Below are positions 10,010 through 20,266 of a DNA stretch of 64,000 nt, piece by piece. Position 1 is the first letter of the stretch. Each line of letters starts with the position of its first letter. Under the pieces are notes generated by a model, which saw only the letters and a list, made by a program, of their open reading frames with translations, did no database searches and was not told the origin of the DNA. This DNA comes from Pseudomonas sp. GD03858 (GTDB lineage Bacteria; Pseudomonadota; Gammaproteobacteria; Pseudomonadales; Pseudomonadaceae), in the NCBI RefSeq assembly GCF_029840925.1, contig NZ_JAOCDM010000017.1:1-64000 (forward strand). Reading direction: 5' to 3'. Made by a program: the position numbers and the translations under genes.

Positions 10010-10024
10010 CAAGAGGCAACACTG

Positions 10025-10561
10025 CTAAATCAGACTGTTCCTGTACCGCTGCAACGCCACCAGCGAGTCCGGGCAATACGGTTTCTTCACGCTCTCTTGC
10101 TCGATTATCTGCAAACTGATGAACCGCGCCTCGATAACCTCCTCGGGCTGCAAGCGCAACGGCCCGTCCCACACCGCCGAATACACCGCGCACCACAAGC
10201 GGTTGCCCGGCTGCTCGAAGTAGAACGTCTCGTGGAAGCGCAGCTCGACACCGCTCACCCCCAGTTCCTCGGCAAGCTCCCTCGCCGCCGAATCGGCGTA
10301 GGACTCCTGCACCCCGACCATGCCCCCCGCCGCCACGTCCCAGTAACCGGGATACAGCGCCTTGCTCAGGGTCCGACGGTGCACGCACAGCTCGCCCGCG
10401 CCGTTGAACAGCAAGATGAAGGTGCAGCGCCCGATCAGGCCTCGCTCGCGCAGCTCGGCCCGTGGCAGGGCGCCGAGCAGTTGATCATGCTCGTCGACCC
10501 AGGCCACCAGCTCGGCGTCGGAGGCCGCGCGGTGCGCGACCTCGGCAGGATTGACCGGCAT
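10025..10561 (-). CDS. NUDIX hydrolase, YfcD-like
   Basis: A 178-residue Nudix-fold protein that should hydrolyse a nucleoside-diphosphate-linked substrate; the substrate is unknown. The Nudix box is complete: GGMVGVQESYADSAAREL followed by AEELGV, fitting G-x5-E-x7-R-E-U-x-E-E-x-G-U. The N-terminus (ELVAWVDEHDQLLGALPR) resembles the isopentenyl-isomerase/YfcD subgroup. The gene begins one base after the stop of the DUF2333 gene, so the two form an operon. Confidence 0.92.
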   Translation of the reverse strand: MPVNPAEVAHRAASDAELVAWVDEHDQLLGALPRAELRERGLIGRCTFILLFNGAGELCVHRRTLSKALYPGYWDVAAGGMVGVQESYADSAARELAEELGVSGVELRFHETFYFEQPGNRLWCAVYSAVWDGPLRLQPEEVIEARFISLQIIEQESVKKPYCPDSLVALQRYRNSLI

Positions 10562-10562
10562 C

Positions 10563-11630
10563 TCAGCCCTGGGACAGCAGTTGGCGCAGGTCGATGACCG
10601 CGGCGTTGGCTCGGGAAATGTAGTTGGCCATCACCAGCGAGTGGTTGGCCCACATGCCAAAGCCGCTGCCATTGAGCACCATCGGGCTCCACAGCGCTTC
10701 CTGCGAGGCTTCCAGCTCGCGGATGATCTGCCGCACGCTGACCGTGGCGTTCTTTTTCGCCAGCACGTCGGCAAAGTCCACCTCGATGGCGCGCAGCAGG
10801 TGCGACAACGCCCAGGCCTGGCCACGGGCCTCGTAGAACACGTTGTCGATCTGCAGCCACGGAGTCTCGACCACTTCCTCGTCGACCTGCGGCGCCTGGC
10901 CCGGGGCCACGGTCTCGGTCTTCAGGGTGTTGTTCAGCTTGACCCGGCCGACGCTGGCCGACAGGCGCTGCGACAGCGAGCCCAGACGGGTGGCGACATC
11001 GCCCAGCCAGTTGTTCAGGTTGTCGGCGCGGGTGTAGAAGATCGCGCCCTGGTCGCCCTTGGCCAGACGGGTCTGGTAACGGTTCAGCGACTTGATGCCC
11101 TCCTCGAACTCCGACTCGCTCGACGGCAGGATCCAGCTCTTGTTGTCGAAGTTGAAGCGCGGCTCGGCCTTGGCCAGGTCGGCGTCCTCGGTCGATTGCG
11201 ACTGGGAACGGGCGAAGTCCTTGCGCAGGGCGCGGGACAGGTCGCGCACCTGGACCAGCACGCCGTACTCCCAGCTCGGCATGTTGTCCATCCACAGCCC
11301 TGGCGGGAAGCGGTCATTGGAAATGTAGCCGCCCGGCTTGTCGAGCAGGGTGCCGGCCACGGTCTTGAGGGTCTCGACGGTGGTGTAGCCGACCACCATC
11401 TGCTGGCCATTGCGCTCGGCGGCAGCCTGGGCGTTCTGCTGCACCGGGAACAGATCCGGCTCCTGGCTCCAGTACCAGCCCAGGCCAATGCACACCAGCA
11501 GGTAAAGGCCGATCAGCGTGCCCAGGGCGCGGCTCCACAAGCCGCCAAGGTAGCTACGGGTGGCGGCGCCACGGGTATCGACCCGCTCACGGGGCTCGGC
11601 CTTGGCCTCACGGTTTTTCCAATCCAGCAT
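10563..11630 (-). CDS. DUF2333 family inner-membrane protein
   Basis: A 355-residue protein of the uncharacterised DUF2333 family, widespread in Pseudomonas. One membrane segment lies near residues 32-52 (TLIGLYLLVCIGLGWYW); the rest is predicted periplasmic, ending NAAVIDLRQLLSQG. It reads straight into the NUDIX gene. I recall the same pair in P. aeruginosa (PA4841-PA4842), always next to the diguanylate cyclase gene that is divergent here. No function can be assigned. Confidence 0.9.
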   Translation of the reverse strand: MLDWKNREAKAEPRERVDTRGAATRSYLGGLWSRALGTLIGLYLLVCIGLGWYWSQEPDLFPVQQNAQAAAERNGQQMVVGYTTVETLKTVAGTLLDKPGGYISNDRFPPGLWMDNMPSWEYGVLVQVRDLSRALRKDFARSQSQSTEDADLAKAEPRFNFDNKSWILPSSESEFEEGIKSLNRYQTRLAKGDQGAIFYTRADNLNNWLGDVATRLGSLSQRLSASVGRVKLNNTLKTETVAPGQAPQVDEEVVETPWLQIDNVFYEARGQAWALSHLLRAIEVDFADVLAKKNATVSVRQIIRELEASQEALWSPMVLNGSGFGMWANHSLVMANYISRANAAVIDLRQLLSQG

Positions 11631-11880
11631 GGCAGTGTCCTTAATCAGTCACGAACGGTTCAGGGCTTGGACCGCAGGCCTCGGCCAGGGTGCCACGACA
11701 AACCCAGGTGGCAGCACTATAAAGCAGACACCGCCATTCGTATAAGCAACCAACGGGTCGGCAACTGAATAACGGGCCTTGAACACTTTGTTGACCCGAG
11801 GCACTCGCTTGTCGGAAAAGCGGTGCTAGCATAGAGCCATCATTGAACCTGCGCCCCGCCCACCTATAAGTAGTCAGGAC

Positions 11881-13497
11881 ATGACCCAGCCAGCCGAGCC
11901 GAGCCACGAACGCCTCAAGCAGCACTTTGCCCAGCGGGTGATCCACCAGGCCCGGCAGATGCTCGAGATCTGGCAGCGCCTGCAGCGCGGCCAATGGTCC
12001 AGCGGCGACCTGGGCGAGCTGTGCGAAGCCAATCTACGCCTGCAGCGCTATGCCGAGCGGTTCGAGCAGCCCGAGCACCGCAGCCTGTCGACGGCCATCG
12101 GCCAGACCTTGCGCGCCATCGAGGCCAACAGTGCCCGGCTCAACTCTGAACTGATCAGCGAGCTCAACCGCCTGATGCAGCGTCTCTCGCGCACCGGCCT
12201 GCGCAAGGGCGACCAGCTCGACAACGTGCCCCTGCCACCGCTGCGCAAGCCGGTGTACATCGTCCTGCAGGACCACGACCGCGCCGAGCGCCTGGCCCAG
12301 CAGTTGGAGTTCTTCGGCCTGACGGTGCAGGCGCTGTTCAGCGCCGACGCATTCCAGGCGTCGATGAGCGAACGCCTGCCTTCGGCCATCGTCATGGATG
12401 TCGACTTCACCGGCCCCGGCATCGGCCTGCAACTGGCGGCCCAGGCCCAGCAGGGGCTGGAACAGCCGGTACCGCTGCTGTTCTTCAGCCTGCACGAAAC
12501 CGACACCCCGACCCGCCTGGCCGCCGTGCGCGCCGGCGGCCAGGAGTTTCTCACCGGCACCCTGGACGCCTCGAGCCTGCTGGAGAAGCTCGAACTGCTG
12601 ACCAGCGCCACCCAGTACGACCCGTTCCGCGTGCTGGTGATCGACGACTCCCGCGCCCAGGCCCTGCACACCGAACGCCTGCTCAACGGCGCCGGGATCA
12701 TTACCCGCACCCTGACCGAGCCGATCCGCACCATGAGCGAGCTGGCCGACTTCCAGCCCGACCTGATCATTCTCGACCTGTACATGCCCGAGTGCACGGG
12801 TCCGGAGCTGGCCAAGGTGATCCGCCACAACGATCGCTATGTCAGCGTGCCGATCATCTACCTGTCGGCCGAGGACGACCTGGACAAGCAGCTCGATGCC
12901 ATGAGCGAGGGCGGCGACGACTTTCTCACCAAGCCGATCCGCTCGCGGCACCTGGTGACCACCGTGCGCAACCGCGCCGCCCGCGCCCGCCACCTCAAGG
13001 CGCGGATGGTCCGCGACAGCCTTACCGGGCTGTATAACCACACCCATATCCTGCAACTGCTCGAAGACTGCAGTTTCCGCGCCCGCCGCGAAGCGCAGCC
13101 ATTGAGTTTCGCCATGCTCGACATCGACCATTTCAAGAAGATCAACGACCGCCACGGGCACCCCATGGGCGACCGGGTGATCAAGAGCCTGGCGCTGTTC
13201 CTCAAGCAACGCCTGCGCAAGACCGACTTCATCGGCCGCTACGGCGGCGAGGAATTCGCCATCGTCATGCCCGGCACCGGGCTCGAGGCCGCGCACAAGG
13301 TGCTGGACGAAATCCGCAGGCGCTTCGCCGAAATCCACTACCCGGCCCAGCCCCACGACCTGCAGTGCACCTTCAGCGGCGGTGTGGTGCAGCTGGACGA
13401 CAGCCTCGATGCGCTGACCATGGCCAGCGCCGCCGACGAGGCGCTGTACCGGGCCAAGCATGCCGGGCGTAACTGCGTGGTCAGGGTCGAGCCGTAG
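11881..13497 (+). CDS. gcbA: Diguanylate cyclase with tandem receiver domains (GcbA)
   Basis: Makes cyclic-di-GMP. GcbA of P. fluorescens and its homologue PA4843 promote surface attachment. The protein is 538 residues. Residues 1-115 are helical and resemble an Hpt domain without its phospho-histidine. REC1 (about 122-240) keeps Asp173 but lacks the conserved lysine. REC2 (about 252-375) is complete with Asp299 and the FLTKPI lysine. The GGDEF domain has the active GGEEF motif at 455-459 and an inhibitory I-site RxxD at 446-449, five residues before it, so product feedback is expected. Naming rests on architecture, length and position between DUF2333 and ctpL. Confidence 0.88.
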   Translation: MTQPAEPSHERLKQHFAQRVIHQARQMLEIWQRLQRGQWSSGDLGELCEANLRLQRYAERFEQPEHRSLSTAIGQTLRAIEANSARLNSELISELNRLMQRLSRTGLRKGDQLDNVPLPPLRKPVYIVLQDHDRAERLAQQLEFFGLTVQALFSADAFQASMSERLPSAIVMDVDFTGPGIGLQLAAQAQQGLEQPVPLLFFSLHETDTPTRLAAVRAGGQEFLTGTLDASSLLEKLELLTSATQYDPFRVLVIDDSRAQALHTERLLNGAGIITRTLTEPIRTMSELADFQPDLIILDLYMPECTGPELAKVIRHNDRYVSVPIIYLSAEDDLDKQLDAMSEGGDDFLTKPIRSRHLVTTVRNRAARARHLKARMVRDSLTGLYNHTHILQLLEDCSFRARREAQPLSFAMLDIDHFKKINDRHGHPMGDRVIKSLALFLKQRLRKTDFIGRYGGEEFAIVMPGTGLEAAHKVLDEIRRRFAEIHYPAQPHDLQCTFSGGVVQLDDSLDALTMASAADEALYRAKHAGRNCVVRVEP

Positions 13498-13553
13498 CCG
13501 CCGACATGGGCCGCTCTAATGGAAAACTCGTAATCCACTGATTTAACTCGACC

Positions 13554-13608
13554 CTGTAGGAGCGCCCTTTCCGACCGGTCCGACGCCTCGGCAAGGCCGC
13601 TCCTACAG
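13554..13608. repeat. REP pair, family A variant
   Basis: Compact inverted pair: a left CTGTAGGAGCG foot and a right GCCGCTCCTACAG foot enclosing the palindromic variant core TTCCGACCGGTCCGACGCC. It lies between gcbA and the chemoreceptor gene. Confidence 0.8.
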
Positions 13609-13745
13609 AGAGCAACCATCAAACAATACCGGCACTGTGCCACTTTTTTATGGCGCCAACCCTCCGGCGTCATCACCTCGTCACAAAATCGCAATAACTT
13701 CAGGCCCCGACCTCTCCACTCCCCCTCCGCAGGAAGTTCGCGGCT

Positions 13746-15707
13746 ATGCGCCTGAAGTGGCTGACCAATTTCAACACCCTGTTGCTGGTGACCGTGTGTA
13801 TCGCCCTGGGCGCGACCCTGTGGTGGTCGCAACGCGCCCTGGAACGTCCCTACCAACTGATGGAGCGCTATCTGGGCCTGTCCCAGCAGTTCCAGAACGA
13901 CACCGCGCGCAATATCCAGGCGTACCTGGGCAGCGGCGATGCCCTGCGCCATGCCGCGGCCATGGAGGCCAACAAGCAGCTGCAGGCCGCCCTGGCCGAC
14001 TGGCCCGAGGACCTGTCGGCCAAGTTGCGTCCGAGCCTGGACAACCTGCAAGGCTTCACCGCCAACGAACTGCTCGCCGCCGGCAAGCTGGCCGGCGATC
14101 CCCAGGCCCTGCTGCTGCAGGCCGAGCGGGAGCTGGGAGCGAACCTCGAGCAACTGGTTGGCTACGCCCGCGACAGCGCCAGCAGCGACGCCGGCCGCTA
14201 CCTGGCGCCGCTGCTGGAGGCCTCCCTGCACCTGGGTCGGCTGTCCCTGGCTCGCGACAAGCTGGTCAGCAGCGGGCGCGCCGAGCTGGCCGACGAGGTG
14301 CAGCGCGAACTGCAACTGATCGCCGCCCAGGCCCAGGCCATCGACAGCCTGCCATTGCTGGGGGTGACCCGCGCCGCCGAATCCAACGCCGACGACTTCG
14401 CCGCGATGATGGGCCTGGAATCCCAGGCCAGCAGCCAGCAGGAAGACATCGCCGTGGGCCTGAAGCGCGAGCTGCACAGCCTGCTCGGGCGCTACCCCGG
14501 CGAACTGCAGCGTACCCGCGAGCAGATCGAGCGCCGCGCCGCGCTGGCCGCCAGCACCGGCGAACGCCTGGATGCGGTGCAACAGGCCATCGCCGGCCTG
14601 GAGCCCGAGGTGCGCGGCCTGCACGCGACCATCGCCAGCGAGGTACGCCTCATCCAGGGTCTGATGATCGGCCTGATTCTGCTGATCGCCCTGCTCATCG
14701 ATACCCTGCAACGCCGCCTGGCGCGCACCCTGACCAGCCTGGCGCCGGCGCTGTCGCGCTGGGCCGAGGGCGACTTCGCCCAGGCCATCGCCCTGGGCCG
14801 CACCAATCGCGAGCTGCACGACATCCAGGAATCGCTCAACCGCCTGCGCCAGTACCTGGTGGGGCTGGTCGGCACCATCCGCCACAACGCCGAACAGGTG
14901 GCCGGCAGCAGTCACGCTCTGGCCGGCATGAGCAGCGCCCTGCACGACGGCGCCGAACGCCAGGCCGGCGACACCGCGCAGATCCGCGACGCCCTGGGTG
15001 AACTGGAGGCGACGATCCAGCAGGTGGCCGGCGATGCCAGCGCCGCCGCCGAGGCCAGCCGCGATGCCGGCCGGGCCGTGGAACAGGGCCAGACGGTGAT
15101 CGGCCAGAGCCTGTCCGGCCTGCGTTCGCTGGTCGACGAGGTGCAGGGCAACGCCCGGATGATCGAGCAATTGGCGCAAGAGTCGGCCACCATCGGCAGC
15201 GTGCTCACGGTGATCCGGGCGATCGCCGAGCAGACCAACCTGCTGGCCCTCAACGCTGCCATCGAAGCGGCCCGGGCCGGGGAGATGGGACGCGGTTTCG
15301 CCGTGGTTGCCGATGAGGTGCGCTCGCTGGCCCAGCGCACCACCGGCGCCACCGGCGAGATCCAGGCGCTGATCGACCGCCTGCAGCAGGCCGCCCGTGA
15401 ATCGGTGGAGGGCATGCGTGCCCAGCTGGAACACGCCGAGGCCACGGCCAACCAGGCACAATCGGCCGATGGCGCGCTGGACGCGATCGTCAGCGCCATC
15501 CGCACCATCTCCGACACGGCGGTGCGCATTGCCGACGTGACCGCGCAACAGAGCGGAGCAGTAAGCGAGATCCGCGATCACAGCGAGCGGATTCACGAGC
15601 TGGGCGAGGACAACCTGCAGCGCATTGGTGAAGGGCGTGAGCAGGGCGAGCAGTTGCTCAAGCTGGGCGGCGAGTTGAATACGGCGGTGCGGGCGTTCAG
15701 GCTCTAG
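13746..15707 (+). CDS. ctpL: Methyl-accepting chemotaxis protein, CtpL type
   Basis: A 653-residue transmembrane chemoreceptor. TM1 is at about residues 8-27 and TM2 at about 302-320, enclosing an unusually long (about 275-residue) helical periplasmic ligand domain rather than a 4HB or single Cache domain. HAMP and methyl-accepting regions follow, with the highly conserved signalling tip [20 protein letters not shown]. In P. aeruginosa the gene upstream of dsbD (PA4844) is CtpL, of the same length, which mediates taxis to low phosphate through PstS. The name therefore rests on synteny, size and domain type; the ligand here is inferred. GGAAG lies just upstream of the ATG. Confidence 0.82.
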   Translation: MRLKWLTNFNTLLLVTVCIALGATLWWSQRALERPYQLMERYLGLSQQFQNDTARNIQAYLGSGDALRHAAAMEANKQLQAALADWPEDLSAKLRPSLDNLQGFTANELLAAGKLAGDPQALLLQAERELGANLEQLVGYARDSASSDAGRYLAPLLEASLHLGRLSLARDKLVSSGRAELADEVQRELQLIAAQAQAIDSLPLLGVTRAAESNADDFAAMMGLESQASSQQEDIAVGLKRELHSLLGRYPGELQRTREQIERRAALAASTGERLDAVQQAIAGLEPEVRGLHATIASEVRLIQGLMIGLILLIALLIDTLQRRLARTLTSLAPALSRWAEGDFAQAIALGRTNRELHDIQESLNRLRQYLVGLVGTIRHNAEQVAGSSHALAGMSSALHDGAERQAGDTAQIRDALGELEATIQQVAGDASAAAEASRDAGRAVEQGQTVIGQSLSGLRSLVDEVQGNARMIEQLAQESATIGSVLTVIRAIAEQTNLLALNAAIEAARAGEMGRGFAVVADEVRSLAQRTTGATGEIQALIDRLQQAARESVEGMRAQLEHAEATANQAQSADGALDAIVSAIRTISDTAVRIADVTAQQSGAVSEIRDHSERIHELGEDNLQRIGEGREQGEQLLKLGGELNTAVRAFRL

Positions 15708-15720
15708 CCATCTGCTTGAT

Positions 15721-15821
15721 GGGGCTGCCTCGCAGCCCATCGCGACACAAGGCCGCTCCTACATAGGTACGCGAACCCTGTAGGAGCGGCCTTGTGTCGC
15801 GATGGGCCGCGCAGCGGCCCC
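15721..15821. repeat. REP pair, family A
   Basis: Inverted family-A arms with outer hairpins GGGCTGC/GCAGCCC (left) and GGGCCGC/GCGGCCC (right), directly after ctpL and before dsbD. A longer in-frame extension of dsbD would run into it. Confidence 0.9.
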
Positions 15822-15875
15822 AATTTCGACCAACTCCGCTATCATGCCCGCCACGTTCCACCTCGCGAGTCCGCC

Positions 15876-17633
15876 ATGCGCCGCCTGTTTTTCCTGCTGT
15901 TCCTGCTGCTGGCCAGCCCCGCCTTCGCCACGGGCCTGCTCGACAACCGCCCCAGCGCCACCCTCGGCGCCGCGTCCAACAGCGCCGACTTCCTGCCGGT
16001 GCATGAAGCCTTCAAGCTCAGCCTGGTCCAGGCCGACGCCCAGACCATCAAGCTGCGCTTCGTCGCCACCGACGGCTACTACCTCTACCGCCATCGCTTC
16101 CAGTTCCGCGCCGAGCCCGCGGACATTCGCCTGGGCGTACCGAACATCCCCAAGGGCGAGGCCAAGCACGACGAGTTCTTCGGCGACGTCGAGGTCTATC
16201 ACGGCGTGCTCGACATCGAGCTGCCACGCAATGACCCGCGCGCCTTCACCCTGCTGGTGGGCTACCAGGGCTGCGCCGACAAGGGCCTGTGCTATCCGCC
16301 GGAAACCGAACGGCTGAGCATCGACGGCGAAGGCGCCCCGCTGCCGGCAACCGCCGAGCAGGGCTGGACCTGGAAATCGCTGCTGCTGTTCTTCCTCGCC
16401 GGGGTCGGCCTGACCTTCACTCCCTGCGTACTGCCGATGCTGCCGATCCTCTCCGGCGTGGTCCTGCGCGGCCAGGTCGGCGGCCTGCGCGGGCTGTCGC
16501 TGTCGCTGGCCTATGTGCTGCCGATGGCGGCGAGCTTCGCCGTGCTCGGCGCGCTGATGGGGCTGTTCGGCGCTGGCCTGAACCTGCAGGCGCGCCTGCA
16601 GTCGGCCTGGGTGCTGATGCCGTTCGCCGCATTCTTCGTGCTGTTCGCCCTGGCCATGTTCGGCTTGTTCGACCTCAAGCTGCCACAGGCACTGAGCAGC
16701 CGCCTGGACAACCTCGCGCACCGCACCAAGGGCGGTTCGCTGCTCGGCGCGGCGGTGCTCGGCGTGCTCTCCAGCCTGCTGGTTTCGCCTTGCGTCTCGG
16801 CGCCTCTGGCCGGCGCCTTGCTGTACATCAGCGCCAGCGGCGACGCCTTGGGCGGCGCGCTGAAGCTTTTCGCCCTCGGCCTGGGCATGGGCGCGCCGCT
16901 GTTGCTGGTGGCCACCGGCGGCGCGGCCTGGCTGCCGAAGAGCGGCCCCTGGATGAACACCGTGAAGAACGCCATCGGCGTGCTGCTGCTGGGCCTGGCC
17001 ATCGGCCTGCTCAGCCGCGTGCTGCCAGGGCCGGTCACTCTGCTGCTGGTTGGTCTGCTGGCTGCCGGCGTGGCGCTGTTCCTCGGCGCGCTGGAATTCG
17101 TGGTCAAGACGCCGCGCCAACGCCTGGCGCAACTGCTTGGTCTGGCGCTGCTGGTGTACGCCCTGGCCTGCTGGTATGGCGCCCTGAGCGGCCAGGGAGA
17201 CCCGCTGCGCCCGCTGCCGCCACCAGTCGTGGCCAGCAACACCGCCGCGACCCAAGCCGACGCCTGGCAGACCCTCACCACCCCCGCCGCTCTCGACGCC
17301 GCCCTGGCCGAGGCCAAGGCCGCCGGCCAGCCGGTGCTGCTCGACTGGTACGCCGACTGGTGCATCAGCTGCAAGGTGATCGAGCACGAAGTGCTCAATG
17401 CGCCGCAGGTCCAGCCACAACTGGCCGCCTTCCGTCTGCTGCGCGTCGACATCACCGAGAGCAATGCCGAGCAGCGTGCCCTGCTCGACCGCTACCGCCT
17501 GTTCGGCCCGCCCGCGCTGATGTTCTTTGCGGCGAACGGCAGCGAAATGACCGCCGATCGGGTCATCGGCGAGACAAACGCCGGCGATTTCGCGAAGACT
17601 TTGGCGCGCGTGCGTGGCCAACTGGGTCTATAA
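15876..17633 (+). CDS. dsbD: Thiol:disulfide interchange protein DsbD
   Basis: Carries electrons from cytoplasmic thioredoxin across the inner membrane to periplasmic DsbC/DsbG and cytochrome c maturation proteins. It is 585 residues with all three DsbD modules. A signal peptide (1-18, ending AFA) leads into the periplasmic alpha domain with Cys133 and Cys139. The eight-helix membrane domain carries redox cysteines in FTPCVLPM (Cys184) and SPCVSAPL (Cys306). The C-terminal thioredoxin domain has a CISC motif (Cys496, Cys499). ATG 15876 was chosen because it gives a clean signal peptide; an upstream ATG at 15792 lies in a REP. Confidence 0.96.
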   Translation: MRRLFFLLFLLLASPAFATGLLDNRPSATLGAASNSADFLPVHEAFKLSLVQADAQTIKLRFVATDGYYLYRHRFQFRAEPADIRLGVPNIPKGEAKHDEFFGDVEVYHGVLDIELPRNDPRAFTLLVGYQGCADKGLCYPPETERLSIDGEGAPLPATAEQGWTWKSLLLFFLAGVGLTFTPCVLPMLPILSGVVLRGQVGGLRGLSLSLAYVLPMAASFAVLGALMGLFGAGLNLQARLQSAWVLMPFAAFFVLFALAMFGLFDLKLPQALSSRLDNLAHRTKGGSLLGAAVLGVLSSLLVSPCVSAPLAGALLYISASGDALGGALKLFALGLGMGAPLLLVATGGAAWLPKSGPWMNTVKNAIGVLLLGLAIGLLSRVLPGPVTLLLVGLLAAGVALFLGALEFVVKTPRQRLAQLLGLALLVYALACWYGALSGQGDPLRPLPPPVVASNTAATQADAWQTLTTPAALDAALAEAKAAGQPVLLDWYADWCISCKVIEHEVLNAPQVQPQLAAFRLLRVDITESNAEQRALLDRYRLFGPPALMFFAANGSEMTADRVIGETNAGDFAKTLARVRGQLGL

Positions 17634-17665
17634 CTTCCCGCTACCTGTGAAAAATCTCGCTACAA

Positions 17666-17691
17666 GTGACCAGACTTAATCATCTGGTCAC
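17666..17691. promoter_or_regulatory. Perfect inverted repeat between dsbD and aroQ
   Basis: GTGACCAGA (17666-17674) and TCTGGTCAC (17683-17691) form a 9-bp perfect palindrome with an 8-base AT-rich centre. No T-run follows, so it is not a typical terminator. It could be an operator for a dimeric regulator acting on aroQ-accBC, or an RNA hairpin. It is unlike the REP families. Confidence 0.45.
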
Positions 17692-17810
17692 ATACTTTGC
17701 GCGAACCTCGGACATCGTGCTGGCTATTGCCGGGAACTGGACACTCATCACTTGTTACGGCATAGTCGCCGCGCTATGTCGAATTGCCCTACAAAACCAA
17801 GGAATCGCAG

Positions 17811-18263
17811 ATGGCAACCCTACTGGTGCTGCACGGCCCCAACCTGAACCTGCTCGGCACCCGCGAACCGGGCCACTACGGCGCCGCCACCCTGGCGCAG
17901 ATCAATCAGGACCTGGAGCAGCGCGCCCGCGCCGCCGGCCACCATCTGCAATACCTGCAGAGCAATGCCGAATACGAATTGATCGACCGCATCCATGCCG
18001 CGCGCAACGAAGGCGTGGACTTCATCCTGATCAATCCGGCCGCTTTCACCCACACCAGCGTCGCATTACGTGACGCATTGCTCGCGGTGAGCATCCCATT
18101 CATCGAAGTGCACCTCTCCAACGTGCACAAGCGTGAACCGTTCCGCCACCACTCCTACTTTTCCGATGTCGCGGTGGGAGTGATCTGCGGCCTCGGTGCC
18201 ACCGGCTACCGGTTGGCCCTGGAGTCCGCGCTGGAACAGCTGGCTGCCAACGCACAGCCCTGA
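17811..18263 (+). CDS. aroQ: Type II 3-dehydroquinate dehydratase
   Basis: Catalyses dehydration of 3-dehydroquinate to 3-dehydroshikimate, the third step of the shikimate pathway. It is 150 residues, typical of the dodecameric type II enzymes. The flexible lid motif [10 protein letters not shown] (Arg18), catalytic Tyr23 and the substrate-binding [10 protein letters not shown] segment (His101) are present. AAGGAA upstream supports ATG 17811. It is followed by accB and accC, the usual aroQ-accB-accC order in gammaproteobacteria. Confidence 0.97.
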   Translation: MATLLVLHGPNLNLLGTREPGHYGAATLAQINQDLEQRARAAGHHLQYLQSNAEYELIDRIHAARNEGVDFILINPAAFTHTSVALRDALLAVSIPFIEVHLSNVHKREPFRHHSYFSDVAVGVICGLGATGYRLALESALEQLAANAQP

Positions 18264-18364
18264 TGACACAAGGTCTTGGCCCCTTCGGGCCGAGGCTCAT
18301 GAAGAAACGTTTTCGACACGTTTTAAAAATACGTCCCCGACCGAACCTTGGGAGTTGATGATTA

Positions 18365-18832
18365 ATGGATATCCGTAAAGTCAAGAAGCTGATCGAACTG
18401 CTGGAAGAGTCTGGCATCGACGAACTGGAGATCAAGGAAGGCGAAGAATCCGTTCGCATCAGCCGCCACAGCAAGACCCCGGCCGGCGCCCAGTACTTCG
18501 CCGCTCCGGCTCCGATGGCCGCTCCGGTTGCCGCCGCAGCACCTGTTGCCGCTGCCGCCCCGGCCGCTGAAGCCGCTGCCGCCGCGCCGGCCCTGAAAGG
18601 CACCGTGATCCGTTCGCCAATGGTCGGCACCTTCTACCGCAAGCCTTCGCCAACTTCGCCGAACTACGCAGAAGTCGGCCAGGCCGTGAAGAAAGGCGAC
18701 ACCCTGTGCATCGTCGAAGCCATGAAGATGATGAACCACATCGAATCCGAGATCGGCGGTGTGATCGACGCCATCCTGGTGGAAGACGGCCAGCCGGTTG
18801 AGTACGACCAGCCGCTGTTCACCATCGTTTGA
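18365..18832 (+). CDS. accB: Biotin carboxyl carrier protein of acetyl-CoA carboxylase
   Basis: Carries the biotin that shuttles carboxyl groups from AccC to AccA/AccD when malonyl-CoA is made for fatty acid synthesis. It is 155 residues: an N-terminal segment, an Ala/Pro-rich linker at about 38-77, and a C-terminal biotinyl domain with EAMKM (biotinylated Lys121, 35 residues from the end). GGGAG precedes the ATG. accC follows 17 bases later. Confidence 0.97.
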   Translation: MDIRKVKKLIELLEESGIDELEIKEGEESVRISRHSKTPAGAQYFAAPAPMAAPVAAAAPVAAAAPAAEAAAAAPALKGTVIRSPMVGTFYRKPSPTSPNYAEVGQAVKKGDTLCIVEAMKMMNHIESEIGGVIDAILVEDGQPVEYDQPLFTIV

Positions 18833-18849
18833 TTCGCGGAGAACCAACG

Positions 18850-20205
18850 ATGTCTGGGAAGCTCGAAAAAGTTCTGATCGCCAACCGCGGGGAAATTGCC
18901 CTGCGGATCCTGCGTGCCTGCAAAGAGCTGGGTATCAAGACCGTCGCCGTGCACTCCACGGCCGACCGTGAACTGATGCACCTGGGCCTGGCGGACGAGT
19001 CGGTCTGCATCGGCCCTGCATCGTCCAAGGATTCGTACCTGCACATTCCGGCGATCATCGCCGCTGCCGAAGTGACAGGCGCCACCGCCATCCACCCGGG
19101 TTACGGCTTCCTCGCGGAAAACGCCGATTTCGCCGAGCAGGTGGAAAATTCCGGCTACATTTTCATCGGCCCGAAAGCCGACACCATCCGCCTGATGGGC
19201 GACAAGGTGTCGGCCAAGGACGCGATGATCAAGTCGGGCGTGCCGACCGTGCCGGGCTCCGACGGCCCGCTGCCGGAAGACCCGGAAACCGCGCTGGCGA
19301 TCGCCCGCGAGGTGGGTTACCCGGTGATCATCAAGGCCGCCGGTGGCGGTGGTGGTCGCGGCATGCGCGTGGTGCACAAGGAAGAAGACCTGATCGAATC
19401 GGCCAAGCTGACCCGCACCGAAGCCGGTGCCGCGTTCGGCAACCCGATGGTCTACCTGGAGAAGTTCCTGACCAACCCACGTCACGTGGAAGTGCAGGTT
19501 CTGTCCGACGGCCAGGGCAACGCCGTGCACCTGGGCGACCGTGACTGCTCGCTGCAGCGCCGTCACCAGAAGGTCCTGGAAGAAGCCCCGGCCCCGGGCA
19601 TCGACGAGAAGGCCCGCCAGGAAGTCTTCAAGCGTTGCGTCGACGCCTGCATCGAGATCGGCTACCGCGGTGCCGGTACCTTCGAGTTCCTGTACGAGAA
19701 CGGCCGTTTCTACTTCATCGAGATGAACACTCGCGTGCAGGTCGAGCACCCGGTCTCGGAAATGGTCACCGGCATCGACATCGTCAAGGAGATGCTCAGC
19801 ATCGCCGCTGGCAACAAGCTGTCGTTCCGCCAGGAAGACGTGGTGATCCGTGGTCACTCGCTGGAGTGCCGGATCAACGCCGAGGACCCGAAAAAGTTCA
19901 TCCCGAGCCCAGGCAAGGTGAAGCACTTCCACGCCCCGGGCGGCAACGGCGTTCGCGTCGATTCGCACCTGTACAGCGGCTACTCGGTTCCGCCGAACTA
20001 CGATTCGCTGATCGGCAAGCTGATCACCTACGGCAAGGACCGCGACGAAGCCATGGCGCGCATGCGCAATGCCCTGGACGAGATCGTCGTCGACGGCATC
20101 AAGACCAACATCCCGCTGCACCGCGACCTGGTGCGTGATGAAGGTTTCTGCAAAGGCGGCGTCAACATCCACTACCTCGAGCACAAACTGGCCAGCCAGG
20201 AGTGA
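18850..20205 (+). CDS. accC: Biotin carboxylase subunit of acetyl-CoA carboxylase
   Basis: Uses ATP and bicarbonate to carboxylate biotin on AccB. It is 451 residues with the ATP-grasp glycine-rich loop ([13 protein letters not shown]), the [12 protein letters not shown] segment and the C-terminal carboxylase domain. The start at 18850 has GGAG upstream; an in-frame ATG at 18829 would overlap the accB stop and is less likely. The operon ends at the strong hairpin terminator just downstream. Confidence 0.98.
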   Translation: MSGKLEKVLIANRGEIALRILRACKELGIKTVAVHSTADRELMHLGLADESVCIGPASSKDSYLHIPAIIAAAEVTGATAIHPGYGFLAENADFAEQVENSGYIFIGPKADTIRLMGDKVSAKDAMIKSGVPTVPGSDGPLPEDPETALAIAREVGYPVIIKAAGGGGGRGMRVVHKEEDLIESAKLTRTEAGAAFGNPMVYLEKFLTNPRHVEVQVLSDGQGNAVHLGDRDCSLQRRHQKVLEEAPAPGIDEKARQEVFKRCVDACIEIGYRGAGTFEFLYENGRFYFIEMNTRVQVEHPVSEMVTGIDIVKEMLSIAAGNKLSFRQEDVVIRGHSLECRINAEDPKKFIPSPGKVKHFHAPGGNGVRVDSHLYSGYSVPPNYDSLIGKLITYGKDRDEAMARMRNALDEIVVDGIKTNIPLHRDLVRDEGFCKGGVNIHYLEHKLASQE

Positions 20206-20225
20206 TCGTGAGGTGAGATGAAGAA

Positions 20226-20257
20226 CAACCCCGGCCTGGAGCCGGGGTTGTTTTTTT
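20226..20257 (+). terminator. Rho-independent terminator of the accBC operon
   Basis: A 10-bp perfect stem CAACCCCGGC / GCCGGGGTTG with a 5-base loop, followed by seven Ts, 20 bases after the accC stop. It separates accC from the convergent toxin gene. Confidence 0.93.
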
Positions 20258-20266
20258 CGCCTGGTT

